Source of the DNA: Streptomyces sp. CB02980
GTDB lineage: Bacteria > Actinomycetota > Actinomycetes > Streptomycetales > Streptomycetaceae
Reading direction: 5' to 3'
DNA length: 64,000 nt
NCBI RefSeq assembly: GCF_014451325.2
Contig: NZ_JACSCH020000003.1
Coordinates: 310,001-374,000 of the forward strand
In this document: positions 26,472 to 34,566 of the stretch, piece after piece
How positions within the stretch are numbered: the stretch's first letter is position 1
Layout: every line of letters begins with the position of its first letter
Notes under the pieces: model-generated
Told to the model about the DNA's origin: nothing
The model's input: the letters and a program-made list of their open reading frames with translations, nothing else
Database searches by the model: none
Position numbers and translations under genes: made by a program

Positions 26472-26825
26472 TCACCAGGTCAGAGCGAGGGCGGCGACGG
26501 CGGGGGCCATGTAGACGAGCGGGAAGGGCACGTGCCCGTACGAGCGGGCGCGGACGATCGTGATCACGGCACCCGCGAAGTACAGGACCAGCCCGATCGC
26601 GGCGAGGGTCCCGATGACCGGCACGAAGAACCCGACGATCAGCCCGGCGGCCCCGGCGGCCTTGGCGGCCCCGAGCCGGTTCCACCACGACTGCGGTACG
26701 CCGTACTGGGCGAGGGGCTCGACGACGAACGCGGCCCTGAAGAAGATCGCCGCGGCGGAGAACCCGGCCATGAAGGCGGCGACGGCGGTGACGACGACGG
26801 CGGTGGTGGACATCTCGGTGAACAT
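26472..26825 (-). CDS. DoxX family membrane protein
   Basis: 117 residues with four membrane helices and the DoxX-type stretch PQSWWNRLGAAKAAGAAGL. The start at 26825 is set by GAAGGAG nine bases upstream. DoxX-like proteins are small quinone- or redox-linked membrane proteins of unclear role. It stands alone, convergent with metG. Confidence 0.85.
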   Translation of the reverse strand: MFTEMSTTAVVVTAVAAFMAGFSAAAIFFRAAFVVEPLAQYGVPQSWWNRLGAAKAAGAAGLIVGFFVPVIGTLAAIGLVLYFAGAVITIVRARSYGHVPFPLVYMAPAVAALALTW

Positions 26826-26933
26826 CGCGACGGCTCCTTCAGCCTCTCCCGTGTCCGCCTCGACCGAGCCGGACACAGCACTGACGGAGCCCGGACGGGA
26901 TGTGTGACAGCCCGCGCGAGAAATCTTCGGGGG

Positions 26934-27521
26934 TCAGTGCACCCAGTCCTTGAGCGGCTCGGTGTCGAGCTCCATGCCGACCGGCTCCGGCAGCGTGACC
27001 GTCTTTCCGAAGGTCGTCGTCACGATCATGTCGTAGCGACCGTCGCCGGGCTGGGAGTGCACCTTCACCTCGCCCGTCACACGGTCGATCAACAGATAGA
27101 CGGGGATGCCGGTCTCGGCATAGGCGCGCGGCTTCTCGACGCGGTCACGTCGGTCGGTGTCGGAGTCGTGCGAGGTGACCTCGACCGCCATCAGCACACC
27201 TTCGGCGCTCGCCCACTCGCCCTGGCCGACGAAGGCGTCGCTGGGCGCGAGGCAGCCGTCGGGGCGAGCGTTCCCCTTGCGGTAGGACCCGATCCGTAGC
27301 CCTTGGTCCACGTGCAGCCACCAGCCCGCGTCGGCCTGGATGCACAGGCGGGTCAGCCACTGGATGATGCGTCCGTGGTCGCCGTCAGGCAAAGCCTTCT
27401 CCCCGATCTTCCCGTCGATGAACTCCAGTCGCAGTGCATCGCTCAACCGGTCGCCCACACGCGCGAGCTCCTCGAACTGCTCCTGCGTCATGGCACGTGT
27501 CCGCTGCTCGACTGCATCCAC
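26934..27521 (-). CDS. Uma2 family endonuclease-fold protein
   Basis: 195 residues from the GTG at 27521, chosen because CCAGGAGG lies eight bases upstream; a longer reading from ATG 27602 has no ribosome-binding site. The Uma2/DUF820 restriction-endonuclease-like fold is shown by LEFIDGKI, ARPDGCLAP and VAVEVTSHDSDTDRRDR followed by KPRAYAETGIPVYLLID, carrying the PD-(D/E)XK-type acidic and Lys residues. Function in Streptomyces, where such genes are abundant, is unknown. Monocistronic. Confidence 0.9.
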   Translation of the reverse strand: MDAVEQRTRAMTQEQFEELARVGDRLSDALRLEFIDGKIGEKALPDGDHGRIIQWLTRLCIQADAGWWLHVDQGLRIGSYRKGNARPDGCLAPSDAFVGQGEWASAEGVLMAVEVTSHDSDTDRRDRVEKPRAYAETGIPVYLLIDRVTGEVKVHSQPGDGRYDMIVTTTFGKTVTLPEPVGMELDTEPLKDWVH

Positions 27522-27718
27522 GGCGGCGTCCTCCTGGATCGGTGGTGCCCTCCACGGTACGTGTTCGCCGGCCCGCGTGACCGGGTTCGTCGCTGTCGCC
27601 ATGGCGGGCACATTGACATATGCCGGCGGCCTGGGATCCAAGAATCCTCAGCCTTCACCCCTGTGGGTGACACAGCCGACGCACAGGCCCGCGCGAGGAA
27701 ACGCCCAGGTCCGGTGCC

Positions 27719-27731
27719 TAGCGTGCGCGGC
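27719..27731 (+). promoter_or_regulatory. -10-like element of a probable leaderless promoter
   Basis: TAGCGT at 27719-27724, seven bases before the ATG at 27732; no Shine-Dalgarno. Confidence 0.4.
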
Positions 27732-28508
27732 ATGGTCGTGACGCGTGAGGACGAGGTGCTGGCCCGGGCTGCGGTGGAAGGGCTCCTGGCGGGGGTGGAG
27801 TTGACGCCCAAGCCGGGGCTTCCGGATGCGCGGGAGGCGGATCTGCCGGGGCTGCGGTGGTCCGCGCGGGCGCTGGAGCCGGGGCTCGCCGCGATGGCGG
27901 GGGCGGCACGGCGGACCGGGGAGCCTTCGCGGGAGCTGCGGGTCGAGCTCGGGGCGATCGGGCGGGCCACGGAGCGGGACATGGCGCGGGCGGACGGCGG
28001 TGCGACCCTGCACCACGGGGCCGTGTGGCCGCTGGGGCTGCTGGTCGCGGGGGCGGCGCTCGCGCCGGGCGGGACCGTGGAGGACATCACCGGGCTCGCC
28101 GGGCGGATCGCCGCGCACCCCGACGCGCGGGCACCCCGCCGCCCCTCCCCCGGCTCGGCCGTCTCCGTCCGGTACGGCGCCGCCGGCGCGAAGGGCGAGG
28201 CGCGGGCCGGGTTCCCGCACGTACGGCGGGCCTCGGCGGCCCTGCGTGCCGCCCGGGACGGTGGGGCGCCGGAGCCCGAGGCCCGCCTGAACGCCCTGCT
28301 CACGGTGATGACCACGCTTCAGGACACCGGCCCGCTCCACGCGGCGGGCCCGCACGCCCTGCGGGAGGTCCAGGACGGCGCCCGGGAGGTCCTCGCGGGC
28401 CGCGTACCCCTCGACGCTTTCGACCGGCGTCTGCGGGAACGCGGTCTCCACCCCCGGGGCAGCGGCCATCTGCTGGCCGCTGCCCTGTTCCTGGACGGCC
28501 TCCGTTAG
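27732..28508 (+). CDS. Triphosphoribosyl-dephospho-CoA synthase-like protein (CitG/MdcB family)
   Basis: 258 residues. Family landmarks are LTPKPGLPD, GGATLHHGAVWPLGLL, GAKGEARAGFPHVR, TTLQDTG and the glycine-rich end PRGSGHLLAAALF. CitG/MdcB makes the prosthetic-group precursor of citrate lyase or malonate decarboxylase from dephospho-CoA and ATP. None of those enzymes is encoded in this window, so it may serve a system elsewhere or have another nucleotide-transfer role. The stop TAG interlocks with the TAA stop of the opposite gene (TTAG, 28505-28508). Confidence 0.82.
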   Translation: MVVTREDEVLARAAVEGLLAGVELTPKPGLPDAREADLPGLRWSARALEPGLAAMAGAARRTGEPSRELRVELGAIGRATERDMARADGGATLHHGAVWPLGLLVAGAALAPGGTVEDITGLAGRIAAHPDARAPRRPSPGSAVSVRYGAAGAKGEARAGFPHVRRASAALRAARDGGAPEPEARLNALLTVMTTLQDTGPLHAAGPHALREVQDGAREVLAGRVPLDAFDRRLRERGLHPRGSGHLLAAALFLDGLR

Positions 28509-29440
28509 GCGGAGGTCCCCGTGTGGGTCTCGTCCGGGTCGACGCCCATGGTCAGCGTGGCGACGACCCCCTTGGCGATCTTCCCCTTCGGGTACTTGAG
28601 GGTGAGCAGGCCGCCCTCGGCCCCGTTGCCGGGGTAGATGGTGTCGTCGTCGAGGGTCGTGCGCTCCGTGGTGCTGGTGGAGTACGGGGCGACCTTCGCC
28701 GAGTCGAGGACCGCGCTCTCCGCGAAGAAGAGCTGTCCGGTGTGGCAGGTGTGCCCGCCCTCGTAGCCGGAGGACGTCATCCTCCCGCCCACGTGCACCT
28801 TGGCGTGGACGTGCACGCAACGCCCCCGGTACCAGCCGGGGAAGACCGTCCGGAACTCCACGTACCCGTGCTTGTCGGTGAGCTGCGTACCCCGCAGGTA
28901 CCGCTTGTCGTCGGTGGGCTCCTCGTGACCGCCACCGCCACCGCCACCCGGTCCGCCTGTCGGGGGCGTACCGGTGGGCGGGGTGCCGGTCGGGGCGTCC
29001 GTGGGCGGCGTACCGGTCGGAGGCGTACCGCCCCCGGGGGCACCGCCTCCACCACCCGAGCTGAGGCTCTCGTACCCGGAGTAGATACCGAGCGCGTCGC
29101 AGTGCCAGATGTCGACGGCGGCGCCCCGCAGCGGCTTGCAGGTGTCGGAGTCGATCACCTTGAGCCGCACGGTCATCGGGATGCCCTCCCGGTCCTCCGT
29201 GATGTCCCTGCGGATCTTGTCCGCGTCGATGTAGTACGGCCCTTCGGTCGTCTCGGAGGTCAGCCGGTAACAGGCCTCACCCGCCGTGGGCTTCGCCGTA
29301 GGCTTCTTCCCGACCGCTCCGTCCGCCGAGGCGGTGGAGACGACCCCGGCGCCGATCCCCGCCGCGACCACGACCCCACCACCGGCGACGAGTGCCCGCC
29401 GCCGGGTCATGTCCCGCCTGTGCTTCTGGTTTTCGCTCAT
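28505..29440 (-). CDS. Tat-exported intradiol ring-cleavage dioxygenase
   Basis: 311 residues. A twin-arginine signal (MTRRRALVAGGG, Arg13-15) is followed by an intradiol dioxygenase domain. Likely Fe(III) ligands are Tyr120 in DALGIYSGY, Tyr204 in FPGWYRG, and His210 and His212 in CVHVHAKV. Between the two Tyr ligands is an insert of about 45 residues (129-175) of Gly runs and GTPPT repeats, not part of the usual fold. Secreted relatives in Streptomyces cleave catechols from lignin; some carry a carbohydrate-binding domain, absent here. ATG 29440 lacks a Shine-Dalgarno; a -10-like TAGGGT lies nine bases upstream. Confidence 0.88.
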   Translation of the reverse strand: MSENQKHRRDMTRRRALVAGGGVVVAAGIGAGVVSTASADGAVGKKPTAKPTAGEACYRLTSETTEGPYYIDADKIRRDITEDREGIPMTVRLKVIDSDTCKPLRGAAVDIWHCDALGIYSGYESLSSGGGGGAPGGGTPPTGTPPTDAPTGTPPTGTPPTGGPGGGGGGGHEEPTDDKRYLRGTQLTDKHGYVEFRTVFPGWYRGRCVHVHAKVHVGGRMTSSGYEGGHTCHTGQLFFAESAVLDSAKVAPYSTSTTERTTLDDDTIYPGNGAEGGLLTLKYPKGKIAKGVVATLTMGVDPDETHTGTSA

Positions 29441-29516
29441 GGGCGAGGACCCTAGGAAGCAGGTCTGTCAGGAACGTGAGAGCGGGCTGTGGGTTCCTGT
29501 GTACGGACGAACGGAC

Positions 29517-29556
29517 GGGGCGGTGGGGAGAGGCATCCGCCTCTCCCCACCGCCCC
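29517..29556 (-). terminator. Terminator after the ricin-domain gene
   Basis: Perfect 18-bp stem (29517-29534 with 29539-29556) and 4-base loop, 15 bases past the lectin stop, separating it from the downstream dioxygenase gene. Confidence 0.75.
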
Positions 29557-29570
29557 TTCGGCCTCTTCGG

Positions 29571-30077
29571 TCAGCTCACCCACTGCTGGCTGGCGCCACT
29601 GTGGCAGTCCCACTGACGGACGGGGGCACCCGCGTCCGTGCGCCAGTCCGCCACCTCCAGGCACTTCCTGCTGGCCGTGTTGTGGTAGACGGAATTCAGC
29701 GGGCCGGACAGGAACCAGCGCTGGTTGTCGCCGGCGTTGCAACCCCACTGGACGACGGCGGTGCCGTTGGCGCCGGACCCACCCGGAACGTCGACACACA
29801 GCCCGGTGGCCTTGTTGCGCAGCACGGGGATGTTGTCGATGTAGAAGAAGGTGAACTTCTGGTTGTCCCCGCCGTTACAGGGCCACTGGACGAGCTGAGT
29901 ACCCCACACACCCGTGCCGCCAGGCACGTCCAGGCACATGTTGCTGCCCTGGTTCCTCATCTCGAAGGGGGCGCTCTCATTTGCCGACGCCGGGGTGAGC
30001 GGGGTCAGAGCGGTGAACCCCACGGCGGCGAGCAGTGCCAAGAGGGGTCGGTAGAGGGACCTTCGGGCTATGCGCAT
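29571..30077 (-). CDS. Secreted ricin-B-type beta-trefoil lectin
   Basis: 168 residues: signal peptide (about 1-33, ending TPASANE) and one ricin-type beta-trefoil with three repeats. Each shows a CLDV/CVDV/CLEV strand and a QxF/QxW-type end: DNQKF, DNQRW, ASQQW. Paired cysteines are conserved. There is no attached enzyme domain, so it is a free-standing extracellular carbohydrate-binding protein. It precedes the secreted dioxygenase in the same direction but a strong terminator lies between them. Confidence 0.9.
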   Translation of the reverse strand: MRIARRSLYRPLLALLAAVGFTALTPLTPASANESAPFEMRNQGSNMCLDVPGGTGVWGTQLVQWPCNGGDNQKFTFFYIDNIPVLRNKATGLCVDVPGGSGANGTAVVQWGCNAGDNQRWFLSGPLNSVYHNTASRKCLEVADWRTDAGAPVRQWDCHSGASQQWVS

Positions 30078-30218
30078 GACTGCCTTCCTGCAATGCGGTA
30101 TCCGGTCGAGATGACGGGATGACTCAGACCGCCGGCGGCACGCTACTGAAGGTGATCAACTAGCACTGCACCATTCACGATTTGGGCGTGTCGCCGCGAG
30201 GCAGGGCGCAGTGAAGGC

Positions 30219-30425
30219 TCAGCTGGACGCGTACGTGACGAACCCCGCCCAGGCGGCCGGCGTCAGCGCGAGCTGGGGACCGGAGAGGTTCTTGGAGTCG
30301 CGGACGTGGACGGTGGCGGGGGTGGTGGCGACCTCGATGCAGGAGTCACCTTCGCTGCCGCTGCTGTAGCTGCTCTTGAACCACGCCAGTTCGGAGGCTT
30401 CCCCGGCCGAGGTGTTGCGGATCAT
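30219..30425 (-). CDS. DUF397 protein of a WhiJ-type regulatory trio
   Basis: 68 residues with the DUF397 hallmarks AWFKSSYSSGSEGDSCIEVA, VHVRDSKN and LALTPAAWAGFVTYA. DUF397 proteins act with the adjacent XRE regulator, probably as modulators in developmental control. Its start overlaps the regulator's stop by four bases. Confidence 0.93.
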   Translation of the reverse strand: MIRNTSAGEASELAWFKSSYSSGSEGDSCIEVATTPATVHVRDSKNLSGPQLALTPAAWAGFVTYASS

Positions 30426-31297
30426 GTCTCTCCCAGCAGTTGCTCGATGAGGGCCGACGACTCACGGGGAGTGAGAGCCTGAGCCCGGATGATGCCATAC
30501 CGCAACTCCAGGATATGGAGCTGTTTCCGCTCGGTCACCGGCCGACCGTTGGCCACTACCGGCGAACGCCCGACCACCGATCCGTCATCGAACTTCAGCA
30601 CCTCGATCCCGCCATCCACTCCGGCGTGTTCCTCCCGGTTCATCGGCATGACCTGAAGCTCGACGTTCCGCATCCGCCCGACCTCCAACAGGCGCTCCAG
30701 CTGAGCTCGCAGCAGGACCCGCCCGCCCAGCGGACGACGAAGCGTCCACTCCTCCAGGACGAAGCTGAGCTCAGGGGCGGGATCCCGCTGGAAGATGCTC
30801 TGCCGTGCCACACGACCGGCCGCCATCCGCTCCACCTCGTCCTGCGTGTACGCCGGCCGCCGCATCAACAGCAGCCCGCGCGCATACTCCGGTGTCTGCA
30901 AGAGGCCGTGGATGTTGAGCGGGTCGTAGAGCTGGATCTCGACCGCCCTCGCCTCCATCTTCGCCAAGGCCCGCACCTTCTTCGGGTACCGGACCTTCGC
31001 CACGTCCTCCTTCATCGCCGAGAGCAACCCGCCCGCCCCCAACACCTCGTCCGCCCTGTCCAGGAACTCAGGTCGCGGGATCCGTTTCCCGCTCTCGATC
31101 TTGTAGATGAGGTCCTCGCCGTAGCCGGTGGCCGTCCCGAGCTCGGCGGCCCGCATCCCCACCGCCTCCCTCCGCAGCCTCAACTGCCGTCCCACAGTGG
31201 CGACTACGGCCACACCCCAGTCATCGTCGGGATCGACCTCCCACCCCGGCTCGTCCGCCTCGGTCTTGAGCCGCTGCGCCCCACCGTCCACCGACAT
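30422..31297 (-). CDS. XRE-family regulator (HTH + DUF5753), WhiJ-like
   Basis: 291 residues: an HTH at about 30-90 (GRQLRLRREAVGMRAAELG, ATGYGEDLIYKIESGKRIP) then the DUF5753 sensor-like domain (LLQTPEYARGLL, VERMAAGRVARQ, LSFVLEEWTLRRPLGG). Such regulators occur in Streptomyces with DUF397 and RsbW-like genes and influence sporulation and antibiotic onset, WhiJ being the best known. ATG 31297 has GGGAAGGG upstream. Transcribed away from the ATPase gene across a 152-base spacer. Confidence 0.92.
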   Translation of the reverse strand: MSVDGGAQRLKTEADEPGWEVDPDDDWGVAVVATVGRQLRLRREAVGMRAAELGTATGYGEDLIYKIESGKRIPRPEFLDRADEVLGAGGLLSAMKEDVAKVRYPKKVRALAKMEARAVEIQLYDPLNIHGLLQTPEYARGLLLMRRPAYTQDEVERMAAGRVARQSIFQRDPAPELSFVLEEWTLRRPLGGRVLLRAQLERLLEVGRMRNVELQVMPMNREEHAGVDGGIEVLKFDDGSVVGRSPVVANGRPVTERKQLHILELRYGIIRAQALTPRESSALIEQLLGET

Positions 31298-31449
31298 ACC
31301 CGCACCCTTCCCTCGCCCCTTCGTGGCGCGACACCCCCCCCGGGAGGGCTCCGGACAGCCCGGACAGCAGTGGACAAGCTCCGGACAGTCACCCTACGCA
31401 TCGGGTTCGTCACTGTTCACGGTAGGCGGCGACAGCCACGCTCGGTGAG

Positions 31450-31881
31450 GTGAATCAGCAGAACACCACCCAAGTCCTTTCGCTCGCACGCCACTTCACG
31501 GTCCTCCTGTCGCCCACGCCACGCGGGGCCCGGCTCGCCCGGCTGCTCGCCGTCGAGTGGATGCGGGATCACGAGGTGCCGTACGGCGTGACGGAGGCCG
31601 CCACCCAGGTCGTCGCCGAACTCGCCGCCAACGCCGCCACGCACGGCCGGATCGCCGGCCGCAGCTTCCGGCTCGGGCTCCTCGGTCACGAGGGCGTCCT
31701 GCGGATCGAGGTCACCGACACCCGGAGCGAGCGCCTCCCACGCATCCAACCGCCCTCTCCCGAGAGCGACTCCGGGCGCGGGCTGCTCCTGGTCGAGGCG
31801 CTGGCCGACCGGTGGGGCGTCGAGCCCGGTCCCGTACCGAGGAAGACCGTATGGGCTGAACTCGATCTCCCGAATCCCTGA
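31450..31881 (+). CDS. RsbW-like ATP-binding protein (anti-sigma-type kinase)
   Basis: 143 residues with a GHKL fold: N box VVAELAANAATHG, DTR box and the GRGLLLVEALADRWG lid. It resembles serine-kinase anti-sigma factors. Start GTG at 31450, no strong Shine-Dalgarno. Divergent from the XRE/DUF397 pair, completing the three-gene module common in Streptomyces. Whether it has a sigma-factor target is unknown. Confidence 0.9.
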   Translation: MNQQNTTQVLSLARHFTVLLSPTPRGARLARLLAVEWMRDHEVPYGVTEAATQVVAELAANAATHGRIAGRSFRLGLLGHEGVLRIEVTDTRSERLPRIQPPSPESDSGRGLLLVEALADRWGVEPGPVPRKTVWAELDLPNP

Positions 31882-32090
31882 CCTGCGGAAACGACGCGAC
31901 CCACCGGGTTCCAGGAAAGTGGGCTCCGGTGGGACGGGCGGTCCTTCCAAGGAACGACGAGAGAGAAAGAAACCTCACCAAACCCCATCCTTTCCCGCCC
32001 CGGGGCGCAGACTCACTCATGCGAGTGAAAGACACCAACTCGGCTGGATTCGGGATGGGTTAGCTGCAACACGCTCACCCTGACCGGCAT

Positions 32091-32483
32091 ATGCCACCAG
32101 ACATGAGTCAGCCCCCGCCGGGACTGCAATCCAACGGCGAGGGCCTGACCACAAGGAAGTTCGGAGCTTCCCCACGGGTACCCAGAACACTAGCGCGCGC
32201 CTCCTCCCAGTCCCGTAAGGGCGCGGAAAACCACCCCCGTACGCGCACCCGTGTCGCCGGCGTCGTTCACGACAACGTCCGGCACACCACCCGCTTCACG
32301 GTGGTCGGCAACCACCTCTCGCAGCACGCCGCACTGTCGCTCGTCGCGATCGGTCTCTCCACGCACATCCAGTCGCACGAGGCGCCAGCACGGATGGCCG
32401 GCGAGAGGCTTACCGCGTCGGCAACGGCGACGCGTGGAGTCTCGATCTGTGGGCGCCGTTCCGGGCGAGCTGAAGGAGAGTGA
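32091..32483 (+). pseudogene. Truncated Streptomyces helix-turn-helix protein gene
   Basis: The first ~95 residues resemble the start of a common Streptomyces HTH family: HTTRFTVVGNHLSQHAALSL followed by AIGLSTHIQS, where intact members continue with a winged helix for another 150 residues or more. Here the similarity stops at about 32375 and the frame runs on through unrelated Arg/Ala-rich sequence to 32483. A different frame over the same stretch reads DGRREAYRVGNGDAWSLDLW and ends in TGA at about 32473, possibly the tail of another lost gene. It therefore looks like a deletion scar joining two gene fragments. Family recognition is from memory; a real short protein is possible. Confidence 0.5.
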
Positions 32484-32509
32484 TCACCGTGGCTGACACC
32501 TCGTACGCC

Positions 32510-32550
32510 GAAGGGGCCCGGGACCGCCTGACGCGGTTCCGGGCCCCTTC
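32510..32550. terminator. Terminator downstream of aspS
   Basis: 18-bp stem (32510-32527 with 32533-32550, about one mismatch) and 5-base loop, 20 bases past the aspS stop. No T-run. Confidence 0.7.
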
Positions 32551-32569
32551 AGTGACAGAACGTCAGTGC

Positions 32570-34396
32570 TTACCGCGCCGCGTCCGGGTGGACCGCGTCC
32601 GTCACCGGGCGGTCCTCGGTCGGCTTCGGGGCCGCCTTCTCGACCGGCTTGCGGAGCTGGATGTTCAGCTCGCGCAGGCGGGACTCGTCGAGCTCGGTCG
32701 GGGCGCCCATCAGGAGGTCCTGGGCGTTGCCGTTCAGCGGGAAGGCGATGGTCTCGCGGATGTTCGGCTCGTCGGCCAGGAGCATCACGATGCGGTCGAC
32801 GCCCGGGGCGATGCCGCCGTGCGGCGGGGCGCCGTACTCGAAGGCGCGGAGCATGCCCGCGAACTCGTGCTCGACCGTCTCTCGCGAGTAGCCCGCGATC
32901 TCGAAGGCCTTGAACATGATCTCGGGCTCGTGGTTCCGGATCGCGCCCGAGGAGAGCTCGATGCCGTTGCAGACGATGTCGTACTGCCAGCCGAGGACGT
33001 CCAGCGGGTCCTGGGTCTCCAGGGCCTCAAGGCCGCCCTGCGGCATCGAGAAGGGGTTGTGCGAGAAGTCGATCTTGCCGGTCTCCTCGTCCTTCTCGTA
33101 CATCGGGAAGTCGACGATCCACGCGAAGCGGAAGACGTTCTCCTCGAACTGGCCGGCGCGCTTGGCGGCCTCGACCCGGACCGGGCCCATGATCTTGGAG
33201 ACCTCGTCGAACTCGCCCGCGCCGAAGAAGATCGCGTGGCCGGGCTCCAGGCCGAGGCGCTCGGTGAGGACCTTGACGTTCTCCTCGGTGAGGAACTTGG
33301 CGATCGGGCCGGTGAGGGCGTTGCCCTCGCCGACGCGGACCCAGGCCAGGCCCTTCGCGCCCAGGGAGACCGCGAAGTCGCCCAGCGCGTCGAAGAACTT
33401 GCGCGGCTGGTCACCCGTGTTCGGGACGGCCAGGGCCCGGACGTGCTTGCCCGCGAAGGCCTTGAACTCCGACGCCTCGAAGACGTCGGAGATGTCGACG
33501 AGCTCCAGCGCGGTACGCAGGTCGGGCTTGTCGTTGCCGTACTTCAGCATCGACTCGCGGAACGGGATCCGCGGGAACGGGGAGGTGACGTGGCGGCCGC
33601 CGCCGAACTCCTCGAAGAGCTCCGTCATGAGCTTCTCGATCGGCTGGAAGACGTCCTCCTGCTCGACGAAGCTCATCTCGACGTCGAGCTGGTAGAACTC
33701 GCCCGGCGAACGGTCCGCGCGCGCGTCCTCGTCGCGGAAGCAGGGCGCGATCTGGAAGTAGCGGTCGAAGCCGGAGATCATCAGCAGCTGCTTGAACTGC
33801 TGCGGCGCCTGCGGCAGCGCGTAGAACTTGCCCGGGTTCAGACGGGACGGGACGACGAAGTCGCGGGCGCCCTCGGGGGAGGTCGCGGCGAGGATCGGGG
33901 TCGCCATCTCGTTGAAGCCGAGGGCCACCATCTTGGAGCGGATGGAGGCGATGACGGCGGAGCGCAGCATGATGTTGCGGTGCATGCGCTCGCGGCGCAG
34001 GTCGAGGAAGCGGTACTCCAGGCGCCGCTCCTCGTTGACGCCGTCGTCGGCGTTGATGGTGAAGGGGATCTGCTTCGCGGCACCCAGGACCTCGACCGTG
34101 GCGGCCTCGATCTCGATCTCGCCGGTGGCGAGCTCCGGGTTGACGTTGTCCGCGCCACGCGAGACGACCTTGCCGTCCACGCGGACGACGGTCTCCTTCG
34201 TCAGCTTGTCGAGGACCTCGGCGGCGGCGGTGCCGGGCCGGGCGACGAGCTGCGTGATGCCGTAGTGGTCGCGCAGATCGATGAAGAGGATGCCGCCCAG
34301 GTCGCGCCGATTGTGCAGCCAGCCGCTCAGCCGGACGTCGGTGCCGACGTCAGAGGCGCGGAGCTCGCCGCAGGTGTGGGACCTGTACCGATGCAT
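32570..34396 (-). CDS. aspS: Aspartyl-tRNA synthetase
   Basis: 608 residues, bacterial-type class II AspRS: N-terminal OB anticodon-binding domain ([20 protein letters not shown]), catalytic core with motif 2 [15 protein letters not shown], inserted GAD domain in the middle, and motif 3 [18 protein letters not shown]. The C-terminus has a Lys/Pro/Ala tail. It charges tRNA-Asp in the cytosol. Start ATG 34396. Divergent from the SpoIIE phosphatase gene. Confidence 0.96.
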   Translation of the reverse strand: MHRYRSHTCGELRASDVGTDVRLSGWLHNRRDLGGILFIDLRDHYGITQLVARPGTAAAEVLDKLTKETVVRVDGKVVSRGADNVNPELATGEIEIEAATVEVLGAAKQIPFTINADDGVNEERRLEYRFLDLRRERMHRNIMLRSAVIASIRSKMVALGFNEMATPILAATSPEGARDFVVPSRLNPGKFYALPQAPQQFKQLLMISGFDRYFQIAPCFRDEDARADRSPGEFYQLDVEMSFVEQEDVFQPIEKLMTELFEEFGGGRHVTSPFPRIPFRESMLKYGNDKPDLRTALELVDISDVFEASEFKAFAGKHVRALAVPNTGDQPRKFFDALGDFAVSLGAKGLAWVRVGEGNALTGPIAKFLTEENVKVLTERLGLEPGHAIFFGAGEFDEVSKIMGPVRVEAAKRAGQFEENVFRFAWIVDFPMYEKDEETGKIDFSHNPFSMPQGGLEALETQDPLDVLGWQYDIVCNGIELSSGAIRNHEPEIMFKAFEIAGYSRETVEHEFAGMLRAFEYGAPPHGGIAPGVDRIVMLLADEPNIRETIAFPLNGNAQDLLMGAPTELDESRLRELNIQLRKPVEKAAPKPTEDRPVTDAVHPDAAR

Positions 34397-34437
34397 CGTC
34401 GTTCATCCAGTCTTCGGGATCTGTGGTCGCGGACGCC

Positions 34438-34468
34438 GCCCTATGGCCCATGTCACAGATGTCACAGG
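34438..34468 (-). promoter_or_regulatory. Probable aspS promoter with 9-bp tandem repeat
   Basis: Reading leftward: -35-like TGTGAC (34461-34466), 17-base spacer, -10-like TAGGGC (34438-34443). The -35 lies in a tandem 9-bp repeat (TGTCACAGA, TGTCACAGG on the plus strand, 34451-34468), which might be a regulator site. Confidence 0.4.
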
Positions 34469-34566
34469 ACACGCGGGCAGACCCACCCAGAGTACCGGCC
34501 GGGCCAAGATCGGTTTTCGAATACGCTCAGTGGCGATCTGGTGTCCGATATTCATAAAGTGGGGCA

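Larger units (their letters stand above)
31882..32569. other. Gene-poor spacer with degraded coding sequence
   Basis: About 690 bases between the RsbW-like gene and aspS. It holds a truncated HTH gene (32091-32483), a lone AAGGAGAG Shine-Dalgarno with GTG at 32489 that leads straight into the aspS terminator, and the terminator itself. The left part (31882-32090) shows nothing recognisable. Confidence 0.5.

Noticed and set aside
26472-26876. Longer DoxX reading starting at 26876
   Set aside because: The internal start at 26825 has a strong GAAGGAG and begins directly before the first helix.
28920-29050. Repeat array in the dioxygenase gene as a separate element
   Set aside because: It is in frame and encodes the Pro/Thr/Gly insert.
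28505-30077. Dioxygenase and lectin as one operon
   Set aside because: A perfect 18-bp terminator stem lies between them, and the downstream gene has its own -10-like element.
32489-32569. New gene starting at the GTG after AAGGAGAG
   Set aside because: The frame runs directly through the aspS terminator and then antisense to aspS; at most a remnant start.
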